From: Sorex araneus
Taxonomy: Eukaryota > Chordata > Mammalia > Eulipotyphla > Soricidae
Reading direction: 5' to 3'
NCBI RefSeq assembly: GCF_027595985.1
Contig: NC_073305.1
Span: forward strand, 27,758,134 to 27,822,133
DNA length: 64,000 bases
A program made the translations under genes and the position numbers. The notes under the pieces were generated by a model, which worked only from the letters and a program-made list of their open reading frames with translations, did not search any database and had not been told where the DNA came from. Position 1 is the first letter of the stretch. Every line of letters starts with the position of its first letter. Below, piece after piece: positions 23,915 to 34,720 of this stretch.

Positions 23915-24521
23915 AAAATAGATAATGAAGGGAAAAGGACAGAATTATATTTGAGTCAAGTCTGGGTACAAAAAACTAATTCTTATTATGAGGGTTGTAT
24001 TTTTAGGCATGATGTATAAACTCTCAAAATCTCAACTTGATGAACATATCTGTGTATGTATAATCTGACAAGGCAAATAACTCCTACAGAGAGCTGTTAA
24101 GATTACTACAAAAGGTACTACATACCTAAATTGGTGTTCCATATTTGGTATATAAGATTGAACACTGTTTCCTCCAGCTGAAGGAGCTGAGGTTTTGTGA
24201 ACTCTCTGAGTAAAGGTAGAGAGAAAATGGCAGAGAAGAGGTCACTTAGAGATGGAGAGAAAAAGAAGGGTGAAAATCACAGTCTGTGAGGGAAGAGCTG
24301 GGAAACATATAAGGAATCAATACCTGGAAGCTTCTTAAGAAAGTTGGAATGAAATCAGGGAGAGAAGTTTGGTTCAGACAGACAACTGAAGAGGCACAGG
24401 TTTCTGCAGTGGGGAGGTGAGTAAACAAACAAACTAATACAAGAATGTGGACATAGCAGAGACTAGGACAATTGAATGTGTCTATTTTCACCTTCATTTA
24501 TAATCATGTATGTTATTTTTA

Positions 24522-24692
24522 GTTGTTTTGTTTTTGGAGTCACACTCTGTGTTGCTTGGGTGCTATTTCTGACTCTGTGCTCAGTCATTATCCCTAGCAG
24601 TACTGGGGGGACCGTATACTGTGTCAAGATTGAACCATGGCTGTTCTCATGTTAAACAAGTGCTTTACCTCCTGTATTGTCTTTCCCAGTCC
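24522..24692 (-). mobile_element. Older tRNA-headed SINE, minus strand
   Basis: Diverged reversed body: ttttggagtcacactctgtg, gtgctcagtcattatcccta, tactggggggaccgtatact and a worn head ending ctttcccagtcc. Confidence 0.7.
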
Positions 24693-25487
24693 TGATATTA
24701 TTAAGGGAGCATGAGAATTATATAATATTAAAAGGTATATGTAAGCAATGAAAATTTCATTCTCAACACTTGATTGGTACTGATATTTACTTTAGAAATA
24801 CATGCACATGAATCTTGCAATGCATCACCCACCCTTTAATGGTGTTTCGTACTGGACCTTTATGGTTAGTTGATAGTCTCTGTGGATTTTTCCTGTGCAT
24901 TATATATTTGCATTTAAATTTCCATTTGGAAAAAATAGCTTAGCTAATTTGCCCCCTGAAGCTTCATATTACTTATACTCTGGTTCCAAAATTATAAACA
25001 AAAGGGCCTGTCAAGGGCCTACTAGCCAGGAGGTCAAGTGGCCATTGACCACTTGAGAAATAGGAGAAATTGGAGAAGTATTGAGAAATAGAAGTATTTT
25101 CTTTTCAGGAGACGAGCATCAAAGTATATCATGAAAATATAAGAGGTTTTCATATCATTGCTTGATTTTTTTGATATATAGATCAGAAAATTACTACTTT
25201 TGTTAGCACAGTCTTTGAGCTGAAAGGATTATAGACTCCCCAATTCATAAGAAAAGGAAATGGAGAGAAAGGATGTTTGCAAAGTTAATTTATCTTTACA
25301 GTTCGGGGGAAATTGATAGAAACATATGAACACAGTTAAATTCAGGTTAAAATAAACAAATTTCAGGATACCTGTCCTCTCCTATGGCTTATTCCAAATA
25401 GCCTTCTACATTTTTTGAAGGCTAAATTTTTCCAAGATGAGATGCAAAGTCATTTCTAAGCTTTCACATAAGAGGTTTTTAATATTC

Positions 25488-25560
25488 ATCCTCAAACATT
25501 TATTTAGTTCCCATCATGTTCAGGGCACTGCATTAGGTAGGTTTTCTAAAATACACTATA
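25488..25560 (-). mobile_element. MIR/L2-type fragment
   Basis: catttatttagttcccatca followed by gttcagggcactgcattagg matches the reversed 3' end shared by MIR and L2 families. It is too short to separate the two. Confidence 0.5.
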
Positions 25561-25689
25561 TGAGGAAATGAAAGATAATTTCTGGCTTAAAAAGCCAAAT
25601 TATGAAAATGTAATATTTATTAGGCACTTGTAAGATAAAAGGCACTTGCTAGAGTACCACCTCTGCAAGTTTTACACCTCCGTAAAATT

Positions 25690-25757
25690 TCTGGTTTGCT
25701 CAGTTGATAAGAGCATGATGCTAATGAGAGCTGGGTCAGGAGTTTAATTCTTGACAG
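25690..25757 (+). pseudogene. tRNA-Ile(AAT)-like sequence, probably a SINE head
   Basis: ggtttgctcagttgataaga, then catgatgctaatgagagc, then gagtttaattct follow the D arm, anticodon arm (AAT in tgctaat) and T arm order of tRNA-Ile. Stem pairing is damaged and the 3' end does not close an acceptor stem, so it is not a working tRNA. It may head an older SINE extending to about 25810. Confidence 0.5.
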
Positions 25758-25810
25758 CTCTGTCTGAGGAATGTTAATTCTGACCAACCATGTCTAAGAC
25801 CTGGTAAGTA

Positions 25811-28534
25811 AGTGTATGGTTGAGGGCAGTGTGGTTGTTGTGAGGTGGTGGTGGCTAGGTGCCCACGGGACCAATGAGTGATACAAGAAGCAGAACATAG
25901 ACTGATCCAGGGCAGGCTCCAGAATCCCCCTTCAACACCGCCAATGCTGATGAACCAGAAAGTGAGGCCAATTGGCATATCCTACAGGGGACTGAGACTG
26001 AGATTGAAGCAGGTTTTACTTGTGGAGAGCAACATGGCATACCCATTTCTGATGTTTTTTTCATGGGTAGTATGTTTGAGTAGCGTGGCGCTCCTGAACT
26101 CACTGAACTCTTTTACTCTCCTCATCCAAGAGAGGTGTCTTATCTGCCTAGGGAATTGGGAGGAAATGAAATGATATAACTGGCATTTTCCTTTGGCCTC
26201 TGAAACTATTACCTATAGGGAACTTGCTGGCCAAACTAGTCACAGCCCCACAGCTCTGACTGGATGGATTTCTCTGCCCAATTAGAGTGTTTAGAAATAG
26301 GAAGACCCTTTACCAAAGATATAAGCTACAAGTTCTTAGATAGACCTTATCAGTAATAAAGATGCTATTGGAGCATGGGTTAAGTCTAGAATCAGCTCAG
26401 CAAAGCTGGCATTCTAGACAGGATTCAGAAGCCGTGCATGCCTGCTCACTAAGGTAAAAATCAATCCAATAATGCCTGGGCAGCTGTGAATGCTCATAAA
26501 ACAGCAATGTCCTCAAATACTTTTAGGTGACCTGGGAATTAAAGTTCAAAAGGTCATAAGAAAATACTTATGACCATAAACCACATCTATAACTTCAGCC
26601 AGAAAACAGTGTATATTTGCATACGTGAAGGGTGGAGGAATGCATCAAGCAATGCCTAGCCCAGTAATTAAACCTTTAATTTTAATAAATTGCATTTTAG
26701 ATACAGATTATACCAAATGGTAGAAGCCTCAAATGGGGTGGGAGATAGTACCCCAGCAGGCCTGGGGACTGGGTGCAGTCCAGTTGTACTTGGGGACAAA
26801 GTTCCATACCCAGTGGAGCTTTGGAGAAGTGGAAGGCCCTGCTAAGCAGATGCTCTAACACTTGAGGAATTTTCTCAGCTGCACTTGACCTGGTTTGTCC
26901 ATCACTAATGGGGAGTAAATATTTTCTCCTTTCATCATCCCTCTGACCCCTCTATCCCGAGATGAATTGAGGGGAATTATGGAGAAATTTGCCAGCAGTT
27001 TCTGAAGGAAAGGAGTGCTTGGGCAAGATAGATCTTCAAATGCCTGCATGAGAGTAAGAGAGTCAGGGTGAGTTGTGAATGGCCTCTGAGCTCACCGTTA
27101 ACCTCCTGAAATCATAGTGTCTGAAGTCCCATGGAGTTCCTTTCCTGAGGACAACCACAGCAATCTATTTATTGGTTTCGGTTGCTATGAAGTGGCCATC
27201 CTCAGAAGTGAGGCTGTTGCCCTTAGCTACACGTTTCTTTGTGGCATAATCTTGTCTCGCACAGAACTAAATCAGAGCTAGACAGGCACAGGCCCTGATG
27301 AAATATTTTGCTGGTGTTAGCCTCCTTTTATTTAAAAGGTGATGGCTAATTCAGCTTAGAAATAGAACACACCCATTTTCAACCAAAGAGGAGGACTGAC
27401 TTTCTTGAAAACTCACCTCTTCTCTCTCAAGTGGCGAATTGCTTATTTTTATGCCACTGTTCTGAGATGTGTCTGCGAAAACACTGTCCCCTGAATAATA
27501 TTTTTTCCTGATCAGACCCACTTCATGGCATTGGGAGAACAGCAGGAGATAATGTACAGAGTGCACTTAATAGATAATCCTCAGTGCTATTAAAATTGTG
27601 GCTGTTGTTATTCTCATCCTGGAAGACGATAGGGGGTCAGCTTCTGTCTTCTAATCATGAGTATTTTTGTTAGATTCTATCCCTTATCCACCCCTCCCAG
27701 GCCATCCCATTCCACTGATTCCACAATCATATATTTACATTCAAGCTAATTGTGGGGCACACTTATTTCTTATTTGAATTTCATTGTCTCCTTCTAGCAC
27801 CTTAACTTAATTCTTTCCTTTGTTTTTGAATCTCATCTTTCATTTTCAGGGTAATTTTCAACTTTTGATGTTTATTTTCAACAGAATATGCTCTTAATTT
27901 ATGCAGCTTCCATTATACACCAATAAGATGCTGGAGGAGCGGTGTCTTTGTGTGTCTTCTACCTTGAATCCATTTTCAACCTTTTGTCTCTTTTGCCTAA
28001 GCCAGTTCTACACACACCCATGTCTGCTGAATTTTGAAAAGGCTGTAAAATTAAAGCTATGTAATTATGAATATGATGAAAAAGGTTTTGACAACTTTTG
28101 GTGGCATTTAATTCAAGTTAAACTCCTCTCATTCAAAATAATAAGCATAATGTTACTTATTATGGAAATGAGGTGGCAAGGCAGATGTTTTTCATCCTGT
28201 TGCATTTACTGGGGCTTAATACATACAAAAGCTGAGCAGGAGGAGCCTGTGTTCAACCTGGGATTTTGAATAAAGTTTGAACAACAGAAAGGATGTTGGT
28301 TATTCTGAAGCTGTTCTGTCCAATGAGAGAACTGGTAACCATGAGGCTATTGAAATTTTAAATCAATTAGAATGAAATACGACTGAAAGTTTCCCAGTCA
28401 CATTAGCTATAACTCATGTGCTTAATAGTTACATATGACTGGTGGTTCCTGAAGAGCACAGATAAGGAACCTATTATTGCAGAAAGATTACGAGATTAGG
28501 CAGAGTTTCTAGCTATCAAGGTATAGAAATATAC
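25811..28534. other. Unique sequence, nothing recognised
   Basis: Includes a weak SINE-like stretch near 26738-26880 (gtgggagatagtaccccagc). The part from 27901 to 28269 is repeat-free and has an open frame of 122 codons, but no domain and no exon boundaries were seen. Confidence 0.35.
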
Positions 28535-28680
28535 TGCTTCAGTTGGAGAGACAGTAGAGGGGTCAAGAAACTTGTCTTGCATGTTGTAGACCCCAGTTTG
28601 GTTCTCTGCACTGCATATGGTGCCTGAGCACTGCCGAAATGATTTCTGAACAGATTCAGGAACAAGCTCCAAATAACTCA
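28535..28680 (+). mobile_element. Older tRNA-headed SINE, plus strand
   Basis: Head remnant ttggagagacagtagagggg, then cttgcatgttgtagacccca, tatggtgcctgagcactgcc and an A-rich end. Same older type as 14362. Confidence 0.65.
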
Positions 28681-29124
28681 AAAAAACAAGAGTCTGCTTG
28701 TCAGACTCCTTTTAACACTGAATCTCTATCAAGAAGGGCTTTGTAAATTTCTCTGAATGGGTGAGTGTTCATAAAATGTCAAACAAATAGAGTTTAGATC
28801 CAACCTAAAAGATAGATTGGGTCCCTCAAATTTGAAAACCTGGACACTGGTGCACAGAACCTGAATATCTAGGAGTGCATTCAGGAGGTCTGGGAGGTGC
28901 CCGAGGGTCAACATACAACACTGGCTACAGGCGCTGCTGTTGCTGCTGCTGGTTTGAGACCCACACTTAGAAATCATAGGTTTACAGCACTGACTCCTAG
29001 TCTTGGTTCTATTTCATAGATATCTGGGAAGATTTAAAGACAACTGATGCCTAGATCTCACTTGTGGACATTTGGGTTTAATTTGTCTTGGTGTGGTCTT
29101 GGTACTGAACAGTCTTAAGAGTTC

Positions 29125-29305
29125 CAGAGCTGGAGTGATAGTACAGCAGGTTGAGCGGTTGCCTTGCACACGGCCGACCGGGGTTCTATTCCCAGCATCC
29201 CATATGGTCCCCTGAGCACTGCCAGGGGTAATTCCTGAGTGCAGAGCCAGGAGTGACCCCTGTGCATCATCGGGTGTGCCCCCCCAAAAAAAACCCCACA
29301 AAAGT
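29125..29305 (+). mobile_element. Type A SINE, plus strand
   Basis: Complete, low-divergence copy: gagctggagtgatagtacag, ggttctattcccagcatccc, gagccaggagtgacccctgt, and a c-run plus A-rich tail. Confidence 0.93.
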
Positions 29306-29435
29306 TCCCTGAATGATTAAAATGAGCAAATTGCTGGTAATGATAGAGCCAGTCTATTATGTTTGAGGATTACAGTGTTATGTTTCACTAGGAATTTTAT
29401 TGGAAATGAAAATTCTTGAATACAAACTTGGAGAC

Positions 29436-29677
29436 AAAGAATCCTGTTGTGGGGCTGGAGCAATAGTACAGCAGGTAGGGTGTTTGCCTTGCACTTGCTG
29501 GCAATCCCCGGCATCCCATATGGTCCCCCAAGCACCTTGCACTTGCTGGCAATCCCCGGCATCCCATATGGTCCCCCAAGCACCGCCAGGAGTTACTCCT
29601 GAGTGTACAGCCAGGAGTAATCTCTGAACATCTCTGGTGTGACCCAAAAAGCAGAAAAAAAAAAAGAATCCTGCTGT
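29436..29677 (+). mobile_element. Type A SINE with internal 48 bp tandem duplication and 15 bp target duplication
   Basis: The SINE at 29451-29662 is flanked by aaagaatcctgttgt and aaagaatcctgctgt. Inside, 29487-29534 is repeated exactly as 29535-29582 (cttgcacttgctggcaatcc...). The duplicated unit covers the segment from the head into the catcccatatggtcccc body. Confidence 0.93.
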
Positions 29678-30912
29678 ATCCTTTGTGCAATTTTGCAGGT
29701 TTTTTTTTCAAGGTGAGTCACATAAACACGTTAGAAGGGAAAACTACTGGCCTAGAGAGACTTTTAGAGTAATCTGATCTATGTAAGTGTGCTTTAAAAG
29801 AAGTCTCTTAAAGTAGTAAGTTCTGTTGTTCCCTGAAAATCCTGTTGATATAAGTGTGATGTATTTTGCTGTCCATATCATGTGTCCAGGGTCAGTTTTG
29901 GGCACCATTTTCTGGCTCTAGCTGTGGAGCCATGCACAACACTGGTTTGCATTAGCCAGGCAGAAGCCATGAGAAGAGGCTCCAAACAGCCTCTTCTCAT
30001 GCCTGGCCATTTAGATCCTCCTTTCACACCCAACTCCCAGAGCAGGAAACAGAGCAGAGGCTTTTTAGAGCCTAGAGTACTCTGCCACTCCACTTAAATT
30101 AAGCCCTTCCTTCACCACCCACCAAGAGGCAGAAGCTTGTCAAAGCCATTTCAGTAGAAGCCCATTTTTGAGAAGCCAGCCTTTGCAGACCATCTGAGTT
30201 TCTCTCTCTTCAGTGTTCCTCTTGCTTTGGAAAAAGAAACTGTGTTTTCTTAAACCCAGCTCTCCTGTTAGAAAGCAAGAATCCACCAGTGTGGACTCTT
30301 CCCGGCAAACATTGGGGCATATAATTTAGTCCACAGTTATGCAAATGATCAAAACTTTATTAGATTGTCATTGCACAGACATGGGTTTGGCAGTTTTTGC
30401 TAGCGTATGACAGAAGAGATCAATAATCCCAGCAGAGCAAGTGTTTTATGAACTAGTTGCATATGTTTGCATAAAATTTATTATTCAAGATGAAAAGCTA
30501 TTCCTTTTTAAATTAATGTCTTTTGATTTTAGAAAATTGTATATTCTAATTCATTAACAGAGCTATTCAACATTCTTAATTCATTTAACTTTTTCATTGT
30601 GTGACACAAAGATGCTAGGTGAGCGGTACTATAATCTTGACAAAGAAAAGGTTTTGAAGATTTTGTTTTCCTAATGTCTTTCCAGGTAGTACTTTAGGGG
30701 AACAGTGTCAGAAATAATCATAGTGTAGAAAAGCCTTTGTGTGATTCCTCTGGGCTACACTTCTCAAGCTTGAAGGAGTTGGGAATGAATCATTTGGTGA
30801 TCCTGTTTCAAATAATTCACTATATCAACCAGGAAGTGCAGGTTGGGCCTGAGAATCTTCTAAAAATACAGGTGTTGGGATACACGGGTACACTGACCAT
30901 AACGAGAGAGTA
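29678..30912. other. Unique sequence, nothing recognised
   Basis: Around 29975-30003 a short inverted repeat occurs (gagaagaggctcc / agcctcttctc). The part from about 30300 to 30600 is repeat-free and AT-rich with an octamer-like atgcaaat, so it could be conserved regulatory DNA. This is inference only. Confidence 0.35.
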
Positions 30913-31083
30913 GTTTAAAACAGTGGTTTTCAACTGCCAGTTCAATGATCCAATGCCGGTCTGTAGGTGTAGAAAGTTCGAAAGCCCTCATCTACTGCAG
31001 TGCTTTAACTGCTGCTCCCGGACCCTTATACTGTCCGGTGCCAATGTATTGTCGTAGATAGGTTGAAGAATGCTGGTTTAGAA
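30913..31083. mobile_element. Candidate hAT-type MITE, 155 bp
   Basis: The interval 30921-31075 starts cagtggttttcaac and ends gttgaagaatgctg. These are imperfect terminal inverted repeats (10 of 14). They are flanked by gtttaaaa and gtttagaa, a 7/8 match to an 8 bp duplication as hAT transposases make. The inside has ccggtctgtagg and tactgtccggtgcc, also roughly inverted. There is no coding capacity. Confidence 0.6.
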
Positions 31084-31979
31084 TACTCCCAGGATCTTTT
31101 CTTAAATACTCATCTCAAGGACTCACAAAATCAAATGGTCTGGCATATACGCAGTAAGAAGAATGATTTTGTTAAAGTGCTGATTTGTTCATTTGAATCA
31201 TCTGAAAACATCAAAAGGTCAAAATTATTCACAGAACCATCATTAATGGAAAGCTAATAGGAAAATGAAGTAATTTAAGGCAAAAGCAAAAGTGTAACAC
31301 AAAATACCTCAGATGAGCACCAGGGCAAAAATGTTGCAAGCTGCTTGCATGCTTGAAGTAGCAATTTACATGTGTAATTAGGTGCAATCAACAGTTTTGA
31401 AATGTAATATATTTTCTGAGCCCATATTTACTTATGACAGATGCAAAAAAAAAAATGTGTTCCCGAAAGAAAGAAGGACAGAAAAAGAAAAAAAAATTTG
31501 CATTTAACAATAGGAATTTTCCAAGCACATGCCTAAATTTGGAATAAACTTAGTTGAAGAATTGTATCTTTATTTTGATTTAATCTTCATTTAAACCTTA
31601 AAGGAAGTTCACAATCGTGTTTTGGAAGTGAATAACAAGCATGGAAGAAAAATAACTCACCACTCAGCTATTACAGCTCCTGCTGGAACTGACATGTAAT
31701 TTTAATTTCTATACTGTAGAAGGAAAATCTGTCAAATTCAAAACTTCATTGCACAAAACACCATTGACTTTCTTCCTGCCTTCAGAAAGAGTTTCATTCC
31801 TTAAAGATACCAAATATCTTTTAGAATGACTTATATAAAGAAATTAATTAAACTTGTAAGTTCTTTCTAAATCAGGGTCCTCAGATTGAATGTTCATGAT
31901 GAATTTGTTATCTTACTATTTTCAGATTCTTTAAAAAAAAACTTTTTAGTTTTACGATTTCATTTTACCAGGCAATGAT
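31084..31979. other. Unique AT-rich sequence, nothing recognised
   Basis: Several a-runs near 31446 and 31480. No repeat family or exon was identified. Confidence 0.4.
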
Positions 31980-32125
31980 TGTGAGAGTTCACTATGTACT
32001 AAGGCATTCTGCTAAGCACTTTACACAGATAATTTCATTTTCCATTACAAAACACTGTAAGAATTGATTTATTACAATGTACTAGAGGAAATGAAGAGTA
32101 AGTAACTTCTTTAAAGGCACATACT
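31980..32125 (-). mobile_element. MIR SINE, minus strand
   Basis: actatgtactaaggcattct, gctaagcactttacacagat, aatttcattttccattac and a worn 'gaggaaatgaagagtaagta' follow the reversed MIR order. Confidence 0.7.
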
Positions 32126-32144
32126 CATATTTATTTTTTCCAGA

Positions 32145-32337
32145 TTCTATTCCTCTGCCTGTGTTGGAGAGCCCAGCAAGCTACTGAGAGTATCTCACCA
32201 ATTCAGCAGAGCCTGGCAAGCTACCCGTGGCGTACTTTATATGCCAAAAACAGTAACAAGTCTCACAATGGAGACGTTACTGATGCCTGCTTGAGCAAAT
32301 TGATGAGCAATGGGATGAGAGTGACAGTGATACAGCT
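32145..32337 (+). mobile_element. Type B SINE, head missing, plus strand
   Basis: Starts at the body (attcctctgcctg), with both ggcaagctac motifs, atgccaaaaacagtaacaag and the RTE-like tail atggagacgttactgatgcc, ending gagtgacagtgatacagc. The tRNA-like head is absent. Confidence 0.9.
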
Positions 32338-33049
32338 ATGTAAAATGTCACAATATCACCAAATATGTGTAGTGAATCACAGACTAAAGTCAGCTCATTT
32401 TATTTCCAACAAGGTACCAATTTTTAAAAAGTGTGCATGGGAGGGGTTCTTGGCCACTTGGATCCAGGTGATAAGGTGAGGTAACTGTGTACTCCATTGA
32501 CCATACATTGTCATAAACACTTTCCCTTAACTGTAATACATTTTTTTAAAAAAAGCTTGAAATTGAGTTTTTACGAAAAAGAACAATAAGTAACTCAGCC
32601 TCTGCCCTCCTCCCCAAGTTTTTATTCCCAAAAGGCTGTTCACATTTGCATTCTCCAGATTGACTGCACTGACTAAAGTGGCAATTTATTTCTGACACTC
32701 AGGTAAGAGTCGAAGATTAAGATATTGCACTGAAAGATATGTTCTAGGTAACAGCACTTATTGGGACAGTGTATCTTGATAATATAGAAAAGTTGACTTT
32801 AAGTTAATGCCAAGCTGTCATGAGATGAACAAATGCACTGCTCTAGTTTCATTAGGCAGGCGTTATCTGTGATACATTAGATGTTGGGGGCGGGGGAATC
32901 ACCCTCTGCTGAGAAATGCATGAATCGTTCATTTATATGCTGATCCATTTGGAGGCATTATGGAACTCAAAGCCCAGAACAATGGACTGTCTTTAATATT
33001 AAACAGGTTCTTAATAGCATGCTCTTTCTCCCCATAGCAGCTAGATGGT
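32338..33049. other. Unique sequence upstream of the CpG island
   Basis: No repeats recognised. It is AT-rich and grades into the GC-rich promoter region. Nothing else is supported. Confidence 0.35.
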
Positions 33050-34391
33050 TCTTCCCGACGTGCAGAGTTGCCGTAGCACTTGCTGGTGAAGTTGTCGGCG
33101 ACTCCCCAGAACCCAGCGGTGTTTAACGAAGTCCCCATCACACCACCTGATAGTCAGTGGTCCCGATTCAAGAATCTCCAAGTCTACCCTTGGCCCCTCG
33201 AGCTACCAGTATTTATTGATCAGGTACCGCCTGACCTGGGGTTTCCCCCCCACCCATCCCATCCCGGAGCGTCCTGGACCTTGCCCTGTGGGGGACCAGT
33301 TTCCTGCACTGGCGACCTCGGCGGTGGGTCTTCATCGCGCTTCGAGGCTGGTGTCTTCACTGTCCCTGCGCCTTCCCGGCGACCCCCGGCCGCCCACCTC
33401 CAACGCGCGAGTCCAGCGCTCCGCAAGACTCGCGTGCTCGCCGGCACTCGGGGCCCCACCCCTGCCCGGCGGGAGCCGGCGAGCGGAGGTCGCTTTGGTG
33501 CCCGGGATTTACCAGGCACGGGCTCGCCTTTACCCGCAGCTTCCCGGTACCGGGCGGCGGGGCTCGGAGCCGCCCGCAGCGCTGTTCCACCCCGGAGCGG
33601 GAGAGAGTTCGGGGCGCCGCACCCGCACTCTCCGCCGGGCGGGCCGGGGGCCGGGGGCGGGAGCTGACCCCGGAGACACGCGCGGCCGCGGGAGGGAGGG
33701 AGGAGGAGCGACCCGAACCCGCGCGCACCAGGTGGGGGGTCGCCCGGGGCTGGGGACTCGGGGTGGGTCCCCCACCGCCCACTCCCCGCTGGCTGCCCTC
33801 CTGGCAGTCCGCGCTGCCCCCGCCTGGCCCAGGTGGAGAAAACCCCCGGGTGCGCGGCTGCCGGGGAGCGGGCAGAGGTGCGGGGTCGGCGCCGGGTCAG
33901 CGCGCCCCTGTCACCGCTCCCCGGTCGAGCCCGGCCCGGCCCCGCTCCTGGCGGCGTTCGGGCGGCTTCTTCCAGCAACTTTGTTCGGAGGGTGGCGGGG
34001 GAGCGCGGGGGAAGCCCCGAGGAGCCCCGCGAGAGGCTGCGAAGCGCCGAGGCTCGCGAGGCCGGGCTGGAGCGCGGGGGCCCCCGAGCCGCCCCCGGGG
34101 CTGGGCGCGCTGCGGGCTGGAGCCAGCGCCGCGGCCGCCGGGACGCGCCGGGCTCGGCGGGGCCGCCGGGGCCGCCTGAAGGCCACCGCTCCAAGGACAC
34201 GCGGCCGCCCGCTCCTCGCGCGCCGCGCACCAGACGCCGCCCGCGGCCGAGCCGAGCAGGCGGGCGCAGCCTGGGCGGGCGCGGGCGAAGGGGTGGCGGG
34301 AGGGCGGGCGCGCGGGAGGCGGCCCCTCCTCGGCGAGCCATGCGTGCCGCGGGCCGCTGAGGAGCCGCCGAGCGCCGCTGCCCAGACTCCG

Positions 34392-34415
34392 CTCTGCTTT
34401 TGTCTTGCCCTCCAG
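34392..34415 (+). other. Candidate splice acceptor just upstream of the start codon
   Basis: A pyrimidine-rich run (ctctgcttttgtcttgccct) ends in ccag at 34415, 11 bases before the ATG. It has the layout of a 3' splice site. If used, an upstream non-coding or coding exon joins here, and the frame through gtg-aat-ggg-aag is open into the ATG. It may equally be 5' UTR sequence. Confidence 0.4.
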
Positions 34416-34426
34416 TGAATGGGAAG

Positions 34427-34551
34427 ATGGAGATGGATGTTGCGGGAGTTTCTCCGCGCCCGGAGCCCATCCCCCGCTCCCAGGGGGCTGGCGGAGCCTG
34501 CCAGGCGCCGCCACCGCCGCCCCAGCCCCAGCCGCAGCCCCAGCCCCAGCC

Positions 34552-34628
<77 letters not shown>

Positions 34629-34720
34629 TGGCTCAGGATGAACTGCCCGACCCGAGTGCAGGCGCTGAGGACAGCGACGATCCGGAGGCGAGACCCAACG
34701 GCGAGAAAGGAGAGAGCAAG
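34427..34720 (+). CDS. First coding exon of an unidentified gene with an N-terminal polyglutamine tract
   Basis: The exon encodes 98 residues and ends in phase 0 at gagagcaag|gtaggt, a strong splice donor. The start ATG has a good context (gggaagATGg); a second ATG follows two codons later. Residues 1-27 are a short leader rich in Pro, Gly and Ala (MEMDVAGVSPRPEPIPRS). Residues 28-42 are proline-rich, with a Q-P alternation. Residues 43-67 are 25 glutamines, all CAG. Residues 68-98 are acidic and low in complexity (AEDSDDPEARPNGEKGESK). The composition suggests an intrinsically disordered N-terminus, as in many nuclear regulators, but no domain is present and I do not recognise the gene. No second exon was found in the following 29 kb, so the first intron is long. 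A polypyrimidine-AG just upstream (34414-34415) could instead make this the second exon of a transcript that starts further upstream. Confidence 0.75.
34553..34627 (+). repeat. Uninterrupted (CAG)25 tract inside the coding exon
   Basis: Seventy-five bases of perfect CAG repeat, in frame, follow a (CAGCCC)-like stretch at about 34523-34552. There are no CAA interruptions. The minus strand reads as a (CTG)n run. Confidence 0.97.

Noticed and set aside
27901..28269. 122-codon open frame
   Set aside because: No known domain, no exon signals, and low-complexity-free but otherwise unremarkable sequence. It cannot be told from chance.
33216..34418. Open frame of 400 codons, plus strand, in the CpG island
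   Set aside because: GC-rich DNA has few stop codons. The translation is dominated by R, A, G and P, overlaps equally long frames on both strands, has no domain and ends just before the supported ATG.
33220..34470. Open frame of 416 codons, minus strand, in the CpG island
   Set aside because: Same composition effect; no recognisable domain, no splice or poly-A support.
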